Shown: positions 53,175 through 64,000 of the stretch, one piece after another
Layout of the letters: each line of letters begins with the position of its first letter
Position numbering within the stretch: position 1 is the stretch's first letter
Source of the DNA: Rotaria macrura
Taxonomy: Eukaryota > Rotifera > Eurotatoria > Philodinida > Philodinidae
DNA length: 64,000 nt
Reading direction: 5' to 3'
Assembly (NCBI GenBank): GCA_900239685.1
Contig: OENT01000019.1
Span: 240,757-304,756 of the forward strand
Translations under genes and position numbers: made by a program
Notes under the pieces: model-generated
Databases searched by the model: none
Seen by the model: the letters and a program-made list of their open reading frames with translations, nothing else
What the model was told of the DNA's origin: nothing

Positions 53175-53489
53175 TCAGTTTCGAAAAGCTTCGTCGTAAA
53201 TTCTTTTCGTTTTTGATTCATACATCACGAAGAGCACTCTAAATGATTTAAAGTTAACTAATTTATTTTCTTTTCTTTTGATAATAAACTTCAACGATGG
53301 CTCTATGTTCTTTCGAACTTCCGTTACATTATAAAGTGATATCATTGATACCAACAAATGTTTTCCATTCCACTCATGAATATCAAAGGGAATCATATAG
53401 TAAATTTGAAGTCGCAAACCATTTGTATCGCTTGCATTTCGACAAAAATGTGAACATGAACTAGGATGTACGGCATTCAGTCCTCTCAT
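53175..53489 (-). CDS. Unrecognised open reading frame, possibly a gene fragment
   Basis: About 104 residues from ATG 53489 (MRGLNAVHPSSCSHFC) to a stop at 53175. The first ~70 residues have a balanced composition (NGLRLQIYYMIPFDIHEW, GKHLLVSMISLYNV) more like real protein than the surrounding A+T-rich frames. The last ~25 are Lys/Phe-rich and resemble read-through. I do not recognise a family. It may be a pseudogene exon. Confidence 0.2.
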   Translation of the reverse strand: MRGLNAVHPSSCSHFCRNASDTNGLRLQIYYMIPFDIHEWNGKHLLVSMISLYNVTEVRKNIEPSLKFIIKRKENKLVNFKSFRVLFVMYESKTKRIYDEAFRN

Positions 53490-55257
53490 GTATATCAATG
53501 TTTCATTGTTTTCTGTTACTGTTCTATAATCACGAAAAAAAAAATATGCTCTCTTATAGTTACAATCGATGTTTTTCTCTTTTTTAAACTTCGGTTTTTC
53601 GAACCCTGTGAACTATATTGTAATCATGCGGACAAAAACAACGTAGTAGAAAAATTTTTCACAAATAGGATATCCACTTTCATAATAGAAAAAATCTATG
53701 AGACACATTCCGCTCACAAAAAAAAATAAGAACTTGAGATGATCTATCGTCTTTAACAATTAGAGACTTAGCTGTCATTGCTTGATCGATCGTATCATTG
53801 ACTGTTGAAGTATTTTAGTTACCATTAGACATCAACATATAACTGAATTCAATAGTTTCTAAATTTCATTATCGATATACTACACTAAAGTTTTCTTCTT
53901 TTGTTTCGATTGCTCCTTTGATTATTTTGATTTATTAGTTCTTTCTTCACTTGAATTTCAACTATTATGACTCAAATGTTATTTATTGATATATTTGACA
54001 GAAGCTGATATCAAAATCCACACATAATTCATATTAAGTTAATTTAAGAAAGGAAAAATACGCAAGCTATGATCACATGAAATGTTTAAGTTTCCATTGC
54101 TTCTTTCCTGGGAACTGATTATAAAACACGACGTAATCATCACTATCAAACATCAAAAACAGCCATCTTTATGGTTCATTTACAACCCGTAATCTATCAT
54201 CTCGCTTGAGAAATCATTTTCTTTTTCTTAATTAAACTCGTCGATGTAGAGTTTAAAAATGAATATTTTTGATAACTATAAAAAAAATAACGTTCATCTT
54301 GAGAGAATATATATATATATATACATACATACACATAAACGATTGATAAACGTGCTCTGATCATACGTCTCACTTTTTATGAATATCAATATTTACCTAT
54401 TCTTTTATATATGTATGTATATATATATATGCATGTATATGTATATAATATATCAGTTCGTGTATGTAAAGATAAAACAATGAATTTCATATACAATAAA
54501 AACCGTTCGTTTATTGTCAAAAAGAACATAATTCAATGAAACTTGATAAAAATTAGAACATCTTTTTTATTAGAAAAAAAGGGCATGGGATATTGATTAT
54601 ATTTGTTTTCGAACTGATCATGACAAACCATTGAAGCATAATGTTTGTGATTTATACGTTAAAAGAGAAAGAAAAACAGAAATCTAATCAAATCAATTGA
54701 TGATCGACCGTGCGAAAGGAGGAGCGTAATCATTGAACTAGAAAATCATTCTTTCGTTTGAACTAATCTTTTTCTAGAAGAAGAAATAGACGAAGCAATT
54801 CATTTTCGATCTATCTTAAAGTTTCAATCGTTTATGAAACCGCAAAATAACAAAAAGAAGAAATTTATCGTATTCTCTTATCAATGTAAATATTGATTTG
54901 AACCAATGAGAACCGATTCTTATCTTTCTCTCTCTCTGTGTGTCTTTCTAACCTACTTGAAAACAACTAAAATTAAAACAGAAAAATGATTAATTAGAGA
55001 TGCATGTAGTGGAATTTTTTGAAATAACATAACACAATTTTACGGTGACGAGTGTCATATATATACATATTCAGGTGATATCGTATGCAAATGTCTTCTC
55101 CACTTGACTATTTTACACAATAGAAAATAATCATATGATTGACAGTTGATTTTTTAATTAATATATTTCTGAATATTGTAAGAAAACAAGAAAAAAAAAA
55201 GAAAAGAAAAGAAAAGAAGAACTGTACAAAAAAGAGAGGAAGAAAAACGAAATCCTC

Positions 55258-56719
55258 CTATGGCCATACACTAGTTGGCCATGCTGAAGTTGGAGCGGTT
55301 TGTTGTTGTCTTAAACAATTTTCATATGAATTATGAAATTGCGCATTTGATGTTGGATATTGATGATGATGATGATGATGATAACCAATAGATGACATAT
55401 AAACATTGTATGCTAATGGATCAAATGTTGATGAAGAATTTGTTGTTGATACAGATCCCGATAGAGTTGGATCATTGAGTGTATTACCATATGGTGAAGA
55501 TGTTGGTGATGATGATGTTGCTGGAGGACCGTATAGAGACTTTCCATCTTGTACAAGTAACGGTACAGGTACACGTCGAATAGGTTGTTGTGTAGGCGGT
55601 GGAGGAGATGCATTATTCGGATCGAAACAAAGATCTGTATAAGAGGAAGCCGTTTTGGATGAATTCTCTTGTTTAGCACGTTTAAGTTTATAACGACTAG
55701 AAATGTAAGTAAATGAAATAGGTAGCTTCGAGTGATGAATAATACTATTAGAAAAGTATAAGAATGATATTGCTTACTGATTTTGAAACCATATTTTACA
55801 TTGATTTGCTGTTAAACCAATATGTTTAGCCAATAGTTCTCTTTCAGGTGCCGATAGATAATGTTGAGCATTAAAACGTTGTTCAAGTGTTGCTATTTGT
55901 TGTTTAGTAAATAATATTCTTCGTTTACGTTTTTTACCAACAGTTGTTATTTCGTTAGAATTATTGTTGGATTTTTTTTTAGTATTGGTCATTTGTGTTG
56001 GTGATGTACGTACTAATGATTGTTGTTCATCATTATCTAATGTTTTCGATGATGATGACGATGATGATGAAGATGTTGTTGCTATGGTTGTTGACGAATT
56101 TTTTTCGTCATTAATAGAATTAAGTTGTGGTTTCATTGGCATCATCGACGATGTCGATGGTACACAATGAACAGGACTATGATGTAATGGTGTCGAATTT
56201 GGTATATAGGGTTCGAGTTTTTCAGTTTTAAAGTCATTATTTAATGGTGACATTGAACTTCGATAGGCTGCCGCCGCAGCTAACGATGAATATGTAGATG
56301 CTGAATGGTGATGATGGTGATGTCGATCGTAACTCGTTGGATAAGGATGCGGATGATAGAGCCCAAAACTGTTCATTTCTACCAACAACAATAAATAACA
56401 TGTTTATGAATAAATTAAATAGACAATTTAATGTTTTCTATTTTAAACGATTGACATCCGCCGGTAAGATCAAGCAATATCCGGAGCGAAAGAAAGAAAA
56501 AGACTTTTTTAATAAAATCTCAAGACAAAAAAAGAAACTATAATTGTTGGTCAATTATTTTCGATTGATCTTCTTGTTTTGTTTTTACCTACCTGGAAAA
56601 TTTTCCGTGCCCATCCATGATGGTGTTGGAGCATAGAGTAAGGGATTTTGATAAGCGACTGCAGCAGCAGCTGCTGCTGATGCTGTACCAACTAGATCGT
56701 GTTTGATACCGTTCATCAT
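55258..56719 (-). CDS. NKX2: NK-2 class homeobox transcription factor
   Basis: Exons 56719-56593, 56378-55778 and 55696-55258 join in phases 1 and 2, giving about 388 residues. The homeodomain (residues ~192-251) begins [18 protein letters not shown] and contains [17 protein letters not shown] and IWFQNHRYKLKR. The second intron splits the His codon at position 52 (CA|T), so reading through the intron would wrongly give Q. Tyr at homeodomain position 54 is the NK-2 class signature, which favours CAAG core sites over [12 protein letters not shown] is typical of NKX2 proteins. The N terminus starts [20 protein letters not shown]; no TN motif is visible. His, Ser and Pro low-complexity tracts lie outside the homeodomain. 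The frame stays open upstream of the ATG to an acceptor-like CTTTAG, so a further 5' exon may exist. Which NKX2 subgroup (2-1/scarecrow or 2-2/vnd) is not decidable by eye. Confidence 0.93.
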
Positions 56720-59700
56720 TATGAAGGATTCCTAAAGAGAAATTTTCAAAAAGAATATGAAGAAGGATTTAAATGAAAATGAATACGAAAAATAAATTGA
56801 AAAACTTGGTCACATTCTGTACCGTTTATTAACATAGTTGCAAAGATGTGTATGCTCATCATTGTTGATAAAAAAAAATGAAAATGCGTTTGTCCGTTTT
56901 TTCCTTTTTTTTGTTCTTTCTCGTCTATCTTTTCTCCTTCTCTCTAGATTAGAGGATGCCGCACATGAGGGACCACTCCAACAGGCTGGTTTTCAAGGAT
57001 CGCTACTCAAATGGGCACTTGAAAAAAAGGAGGAGAAAAAGAAGAAGAAGAAAAAAATGAGATGACGATTGTTACGTACTCGTCAACGTACGAAGAGCCA
57101 CTCGTTATGTTGAAGGGATAGCCAATCTCGAGTGTGCACCGTTTGTGTGTTGTGCACACAAGTTGTTATTGTTGTGTATGTGTCTATGCGTGTGTGTGCA
57201 CCTTTTTTTTCTCGCTTTTTCTCTTTCTACGATTTTTTTTTCTTACTTTCAGGTAGATAGCCTCAGGAGAACTTTATCTACTTGGTCAAATAAAAGTAAA
57301 AGAAGGCGAGAAAGAGGGAGAGAGAGAGAGAGAGAGGAAAAAATATATGTGTAGAATGCAGAGCGAACACACGCACGCACACACACACCGTCGCTGTGTA
57401 ATCTGCACTTCAACAAGAAGGAGAGAGAAAAAAGAGAGGCCTGTCAAATTGATTTCATCGTTCGTATCATATGCAAATAGTGGAGCACTTCTCTTTCTGT
57501 CTCTTTTTTTTCTTCTTCTTGCTTCAAAGTTTAATCACCATACAATTGACTTCGTATTCACATTTATGAATTATTCCATTCATCATTCACGAAACACTAA
57601 CATAACCCGTATGAGAAAAAAAGAAAACGATAGAAAAATTTTGATTGGCGTAAAATGCGATCGAGGAAAAGAACCAATAAGAAGTTGTGATTGTTATTTT
57701 TTAACAGAATAATTTTACCTGTAGTTTAGCTGTGTCATAGAATAATGAAGGGTTTGTTTTACAAGTATTCTCGAGACAAATCTTAATCGAATATACAACA
57801 TTTAAGTTCTAGAGTTTAAATAATGCATAAGATTTTCTTTTTCTTGTCTTGAAAATTTAAGGATTCAGTTTAACCATCCTCGAGTGTTTCAAAGGAAAAA
57901 ATTTGCAACTACTCAGAAAAAATAGAAATAAACTACATAGAGTACATTTATTTCGTTGAATCTTACATATGCAACTCAGAATGATATAGATTATATATTA
58001 TTTAACTGTTATCGAAACAGATTCTATGAGCCATATTTACTGGTGAGAATGAAGATTGGAAATTGTTTTCACTACTTTCTAAATTAATTTTCGCTATTAT
58101 TTCTAGTAGCGAAATTCAGTAGATATAATGACGAAGGCTTTTTATAGTTACCTAAATTCCTAACCTATCAGTAGTTCTTCAAATCTATTTTTCATAAATT
58201 TTATCATTGATGATGAGTGAGTACTTATGACTTCTATTCGCAAGAATATTCCAATAAATTAAAATATCACTAATTGGAAAGTGTAAGATTACATTTAACA
58301 CGTTCACACCTTGACTCGTGTTGAACTCGAAATGAATATAGAACTTGAACTAATATTTCGTTTTTTTTTATTATTCTTTATGATTGTATTTCAATAATAT
58401 TATTAATTAATTTTTTATCAAATATGATTTTCATTTTCTAAGGATTAAAAAATGTACTCATTCTTCCTCAGTGAAAAGTAAAATGAATGCGATTTTCATA
58501 CTCACAGATCCAGACAGGATATGTGCTTTTTTAAATGCATTAATAAAAAATGTTCATATCAAATATCATTAATGGATTCATTCAGATAGTTAGTAAATTA
58601 TCAATCTCTATCTTGGGACAAGTGATATTTTTTTGCTCGATATGAATAAAGCCAAGAGGTACAGATAGTTTTATGCAGGAATGAAAGGAGGTTGTAAAAT
58701 ATTCAAAGAAAGTCAAAAGAAATTTTTAATTTTTTCCCCAGCGAAGCCTACAATGTGATTCCGCTTTCTTAGCTTAAAAACAATCATAATAATCACTCGA
58801 TGTTGGGTGTCACTGACTAATTCTATGTCAAGAGGTTGTCTAACATCGGAAATGGGGTAGTTTCAAGTATGATCGTTAGTTCCGCTATGATTTGCTGATT
58901 TAACTACTGACAAGCTTTGTTGTTGAAATTCCGTGTCATGAATGATGAAGACAATGTGAAGTAAAGCGTTAGAAAATAATCTTTAAGATCTCTTATCTAC
59001 TTACGTATTGTACATTGGATTGATTTGAAAAGATTATAATATGGATAGTCAAGAACAAAGAAAAAGAAAACGAAACTCTTGACTTGTCGTCGTTGTAGAC
59101 ACTTCACGTCCAAGTTACATCAATCGTTTTTTAGGCTTGTATGTGCATGAGACATGTGTGTCAAATATGTTCCGAACATTCGATTTTGTTAAATATTAAT
59201 TCAACTACAATATAATAATAGCCAGCTAAAGAAAAAAGAGAAAAAATGACAAGAAAAGTTTTTCTTCTTTTTTTCTTCGTCTTTTTTGTATTCTGTAGTT
59301 GAAAAAAAATTTTGTTCATGAAAAATTTAACAAGGACACAACTTTTCTGAAATGTTCTTCCTATTATCATCAACACTTATTCACTCTCTGCGTTATTCTC
59401 ATTTACTTCAGGCAAATTGTCCGATGAATGTAGATGGTGAGCACTTATGTTGTGAACAAGTACATGAAATACTTAACTGGAGGCCTTTTTCCCCTCTCTG
59501 TCTCTCTGTCTCTCTCTTCATCAGAACAACGGACGCCTGTCACAGAATGCCTGTGTTACTGATGTTGTTGTTATTGTTATTGTTGATGCACACCATTTTA
59601 GTTACTTTTACATTGTGAAGTATGTTACTCTTTCAAATAGATGTAAAATGTTCTTCTCGATGTTTTTTTTATAGCAAGATGTTTAATTTTAATGTCCATG

Positions 59701-62700
59701 TAATGATCTAAGACGGTTAAACTTGCAAAAAGATCAATACTTGGCTTTTTTTTCTCAAGATACTTGAAAATATGGTGAAAAGAGAGATCAGTGAAAGAAT
59801 TAATTTCTTTTTCTTTTACTGATCCCTAAAGGCTTCCGTATATGAAGAATATTGATATGACAAAGAGAAGTTGTTCGTTGCTGTTTTCTTTTCATTTGAT
59901 GGCAATTGTCACCTTTTGTATTCAACCGAATTGTACTGAAAAAAAAACATATTTTAATCATATGTTGATCTATCTTTAATTTGCTTTTGATAATTAAGAT
60001 TATAACATGAGTATTGAGAGATTTTTTATAAGTGTGGATTTCGACAGATGTTAAAACATATATATATATATTATATATATATATAGGATGTGTGTCAACA
60101 ACAGGTATTCATAAAAGTATTAGCAAACACTACTTCATCGAGGATGACTTATTCAGCTATTATTGAAGAGATTATGAATATATTCGACTACTTGGAATTA
60201 CAAAATGTTCAAAATTGATTAAAATCAACTTCGAGAATATGTTGATAGAAAGCAATATAAAAAAATGATTTTGTCTGCTTTTTCTTTCAAGAAAAAACTA
60301 AAGCTAATTATCGTGAAGCCTATTCAAACAATAGATTTTTATTATTAATTCTTTTCAATGTGAGACTGCAGCAGCTCATGCGAAATCGATATGAGTTGTT
60401 ACTTTTTTTTTGTTTTTGATTGAAATTCAATTCTCAAAACAATTGATCCTACTCGAAATGCTTCCACAAGAATAGTTGTTAATTTTCCAATAATAGATTT
60501 TCTATGAATCATACAACTGGTTACCTATGCAGGAGAAACGGTGTATCAATTGAATTTGTCTTATGAAAGAAAAATGTTTTCAAACATCTTTTAGCAAATA
60601 GACACGAAGACATTGTAGAAAATTGATTTTTGCAATTGAACTGAGGTCAAATGGAATGAATTTAGAAGTCTATTTTGATTAAGCCATAAAATCTTTCCTG
60701 TTTTTTGAAAGGGAAAACTAATAATCATAAAAAGATTTTTCTTCGGTACTTTAATCTGTATAAGAAATAAAATGTAATCATACAACTAATAGTTGACAGA
60801 AATGTGACGACATATACTTAATATTCACATTGAATTTGCATAATTTATAAAAAGCAAGAAAAAAGAAAATATGAATCGATTTCGATGATATTTTAGGATT
60901 TCTTCCTCTCTCAATTTATATTGACAGAAGAGGAAACTCAATTCTGTCGTATAAAGTTTGACGTTGAAAGAAAGTATTGAACGGACTAAGTTTTCATCTG
61001 TATCTTATATTTTCTTGAAATCATGTGAAAATAAAATTTTGTATGAAATAGATGGGTAATGACATGTTTTTTTTCCATTTCTTGTTGAATAAATATGATT
61101 AACAGCTTGAATACCCACATATTCGTCCATAAATACAATGCACAACAAAAACAGTATCGAATAAGTTTTTACATCTACAATTGATGCTTGAAACGTTTTA
61201 AATTTAAAATTTTTCTCTATCAACATTGACGAAAAATGAGATTTTAAAAGTCATCATTGACATCGACGGAGAACTAAATTTTCAAAGTTCGATGGCTTGC
61301 TGTGCAGTAATGATGTGTTTTGAAAAAATAACAGAATGCTCGATATTCTTGATTTATTTTGTAAGCACATATTTTCCAAAAGAGACAAGGAACCTTGGTC
61401 AAATATTAGGATCAACGTAAGCCTGTTATGGCATGACTCGATACTTATGGGATTGTTCATTGTTCTTGAAAACATCCGTAGTTGGATCAATAATAAGAAC
61501 TATACTATTTTTTAAAATTCGCAGTACTGAAATTCAATAGATGTCATGCATTTACTTCGAATAAAAGAAACGAAACACTTTTATCTTTTCTTTATCTGAA
61601 GTATAATTAAAAATATGAAAGAAACTCATCATGAAGTGTCTATTGGTCATTTCTTCTTGAATACATGGTTTAAGTAAACTTATTATTGACGATGAAAGTC
61701 AGCTACTCCTCACGTCAAAATCCTTGTCCTGAAATCATTAAACAAATATCAATTTCTGCATGAAACAAAAATATGCCTCGATTTGAACTTGATCGTCATA
61801 CTCTTGAAAATGTTTTTTGGCTTTGTCTAGTGTCTCGGTTGGTTTTGTTTGCTCATCGAATTCAAAACGAAACACAAGATGAATCCTTCTGCATGAATCT
61901 TGACAACATTGCAACGATGAATCTTTTTCTATGTTGCTTTCTAATGCCGTCTAAAAGGAGTTTTATAAGATTTCTTTAATCAATTATTTCTTTCGATCCA
62001 TTGTCAAATAGGATAACCATATGGAGATGAGATTTTCTGCGCTAGAATCCCAATTTATTTAAGTGATACAACTGGATACGTACAACACTATTGATAGAAA
62101 TCCAATCACTTATGATAATGGATCATAAATTTAGAACAAAATCCTATGTATATATGCTATACTGTAGATTGTGGAGAAAAAAACTTTTACAATAGATTGA
62201 GTAAATAAATAAAAAAAGAGACTTTTTTTCGTAGAGATGTTTTCGAACTTGAATCTTTGATTGTATATATATGTTACCATAAGATTTCATATATAAACCG
62301 ATTTCAGAGTATGATTACATTAAAATAGAAGTGTTTTGAATCAACTTTTCTTCTCTATTATAAATACAAACTTCGGTTGCTAGTTCTTTTAAATTCAAAC
62401 ATCGCCCACAGTATATTCATTTTTTAAATTTTCATAGCTGTTTGGTTAACATTCAATCTTATGCTAGAGTTTTTTTCCCTTTCTGTATATAGATTGTTTT
62501 TTCATTACTTCTGTTCTTTGTTGTGGCATCGTCAATTTTCTTTTGTTATAGGGAATGAATTTTTTTTGAAATTTTTTTTTTCATTTTCTTCCGTTGTCGT
62601 TAAGTAAGAGAATAGAGAGAGAATACTACTGAGGTTTGCATGCGAACGGAGAGAAATGGGCATCCGTTTTTATGATGCTTGTGACATACGTATCACTGTT

Positions 62701-62818
62701 TGTGCATGTTAATCGTTGTTGGCAACAACAACATCGAAGAGCATTTAGCAATTTGTGACCTTCATTCATATTTGTGTGTTCGTAGTCTCAACCAAGTAGA
62801 TACAGATTAGACTGAAAG
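56720..62818. other. Long intergenic region upstream of the NK-2 gene
   Basis: About 6 kb without a supported gene. Contains purine-rich runs (57020-57060), GT/CA repeats (57180-57200, 57366-57388), a GA run (57316-57336) and a TA hairpin (60058-60086). The homeobox gene promoter should lie at its left end. Confidence 0.45.
60058..60086. repeat. TA repeat able to form a hairpin
   Basis: Two TA runs meet in a TATTATA centre, so the strand can fold on itself. Confidence 0.7.
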
Positions 62819-63343
62819 ATGATCGTTCAATCAGCACCAATCATATTAAAACAACGAAATCAAGTTAATCGAGAATGTCTTTATGCATGGTATCCTGAAG
62901 TTGTTTCGGATACATCATCGATCACATCCATCGGACCAAGAGACATATATATTCATAAAGGCATTGACAAAGACCTAATACAACAGAGTACACAAGCCAA
63001 TTCATGTAAGTGCAATATTGAATAATTGACTTAGAAGAAACATTATGTAGTCAAGGTTAAAGAACAAGCAACAAAGTTGAACTGGTTTATGTTTTTATCA
63101 ATTCTGTGAACATCCATTTTTCATATTATTATTTTAGCTAACAATAGCTGTAATAGTATCAATAGTAATGGTGAGCTTCTGCAACGTTACGGACAAAGTA
63201 TGGCACCTAGCGAACGTATATATCGCTCGGCCGAAACAATGGATGACGCATTACGAACACCATGGGCATTACATTTCGAAGTACCACGAGGGCCAGCAAC
63301 ACCCTATCTACCATCAAATTCAACTGATAGTATGTATATATGA
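62819..63343 (+). CDS. Small two-exon protein, unknown function
   Basis: Exons 62819-63005 and 63138-63343 join in phase 1 (donor GTAAGTG, acceptor ATTTTAG), giving about 130 residues from ATG 62819 (MIVQSAPIILKQRNQVNREC). Exon 2 is Asn/Ser-rich, then reads LLQRYGQSMAPSERIYRSAE and TPWALHFEVPRGPATPYLPS. That composition looks like real protein, and the sequence is clearly richer in G+C than its surroundings. The frame ends at TGA 63341 with AAATAAAC shortly after. Alternatively a GTATGT donor at 63330 could splice onward to exons outside the window, and the protein would then be longer. No domain, signal peptide or membrane helix is seen. Confidence 0.6.
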
Positions 63344-64000
63344 AGAAAAATAAACATCGTTGTTAGATTGATCTATAAATACATGAAACAGATGTTTTAT
63401 ATAAAAAAGTCATTGTTCCTCGTTTTTCCTTCTGTTTGCCGAGTTTTGTTCTTCCTTTTTGAAATAGAAAATTGCTCACGCGATGACTAAGTAAGAAGTG
63501 ATCAGTTTTTCTCATATATATTTATGATCTCTTGAGAAAATTTTCATGTGTAATTTTTATTTATGCAATATGCTTGTTGTTTTTCAATTTTATATGCTAA
63601 ACCAAAAAGTATTTACAAATATTCCAACATAAAAAGAAAAAGAAAATGAACTAATTCAATTTTATTTATCCTATTATTTTATAGAAAGATAAAAGTCCGG
63701 CTAGTTTGAAGTATTTTATGTAATTATGATCGTTGCCGAGCTATAATAATAATATAGGATTTGACATGAAAATGTATAAGCGTAGAGCTCTATATTTTTT
63801 GAGATCGGAAATGGAGATTATTTTCATTGACTAATAGAAATACTGCGAATGATCTCGTCATGAAATCGAAAGAAAATTCTATTTATATGATTGACATTAA
63901 CTAAGTAGAATATTCCTATTTAACAAATTAAATTAATTTTATATGTTATTTCATTACAAATAGCATTCATAAATCATTAACAGTAGGGATTTTATGTTTC
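63344..64000. other. Non-coding to window end
   Basis: A+T-rich sequence. An acceptor-like TTTTATAG at about 63677-63684 is followed by a short open stretch ending in TAA, not convincing as an exon. Confidence 0.4.

Larger units (their letters stand above)
51919..55257. other. Intergenic region downstream of the NK-2 gene
   Basis: Apart from the two doubtful coding fragments above it contains TA/TG microsatellites (54307-54336, 54408-54450) and A-rich runs (55184-55217). No supported gene. Confidence 0.4.

Noticed and set aside
55406-56391. Plus-strand open frames rich in Asp, Val and Gly
   Set aside because: Antisense shadows of His/Ser/Thr-rich coding sequence of the NK-2 gene.
56838-57712. 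Overlapping open frames rich in Lys/Arg/Glu or Leu/Phe
   Set aside because: They read microsatellite and purine- or pyrimidine-rich runs.

Overview
This window looks like the nuclear genome of a small invertebrate animal. It is strongly A+T-rich. The genes I can build are metazoan: a KCNQ potassium channel, NeuroD, an NK-2 homeobox gene and an axonemal dynein light chain. Most introns are 50-80 bp, begin with GT and end in TTTAG or similar. Together with some TGTGGG-like sequence this would fit a rotifer, perhaps a bdelloid, but that assignment is inference. The published ORFs of this window are mostly exon fragments, so genes were assembled by matching splice sites, phase and family conservation.

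Layout. 1-3533 (-): six exons of eukaryotic release factor eRF1, cut by the window edge at its C terminus. 5509-7671 (+): a five-exon gene for a ~643-residue protein whose last ~80 residues match barrier-to-autointegration factor (BAF), normally an 89-residue stand-alone protein. This is the most unusual protein in the window. 7672-16737: about 9 kb without a confident gene, holding a 439-bp inverted-repeat element and a GT/CA-rich hairpin. 16738-17526 (+): an unknown single-pass membrane protein, convergent with 17777-24440 (-), a 13-exon KCNQ1-type channel. The tenth intron of the channel gene is about 4.1 kb, against 53-80 bp for the others. It carries a degenerate tandem repeat and two nested hAT-like non-autonomous transposons.

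27482-28441 (+) is a claudin-like four-TM protein. 29460-29821 (+) is the last exon of a protein with a C-terminal membrane anchor. 33326-34366 (+) is an intronless NeuroD-family bHLH gene. 39921-43657 (-) is a ten-exon ENPP ectoenzyme with all catalytic and metal-binding residues visible. 46943-47914 (+) is DNALI1 (p28), an inner-arm dynein light chain of cilia. 55258-56719 (-) is an NK-2 homeobox gene. 62819-63343 (+) is a small unknown two-exon gene. Between these lie long A+T-rich stretches with microsatellites and several further short inverted-repeat elements: 521 bp with TA flanks, a 147-bp hairpin, and a pair of TGTCGACA arrays.

There are no operons and no evidence that these genes form one pathway. 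Two neuronal or developmental transcription factors (NeuroD, NK-2) sit in gene-poor surroundings, as is common for regulators with large cis-regulatory regions. The main candidates for something undescribed are the BAF-domain fusion protein and the set of short non-autonomous elements. I found no tRNA, rRNA or CRISPR array.
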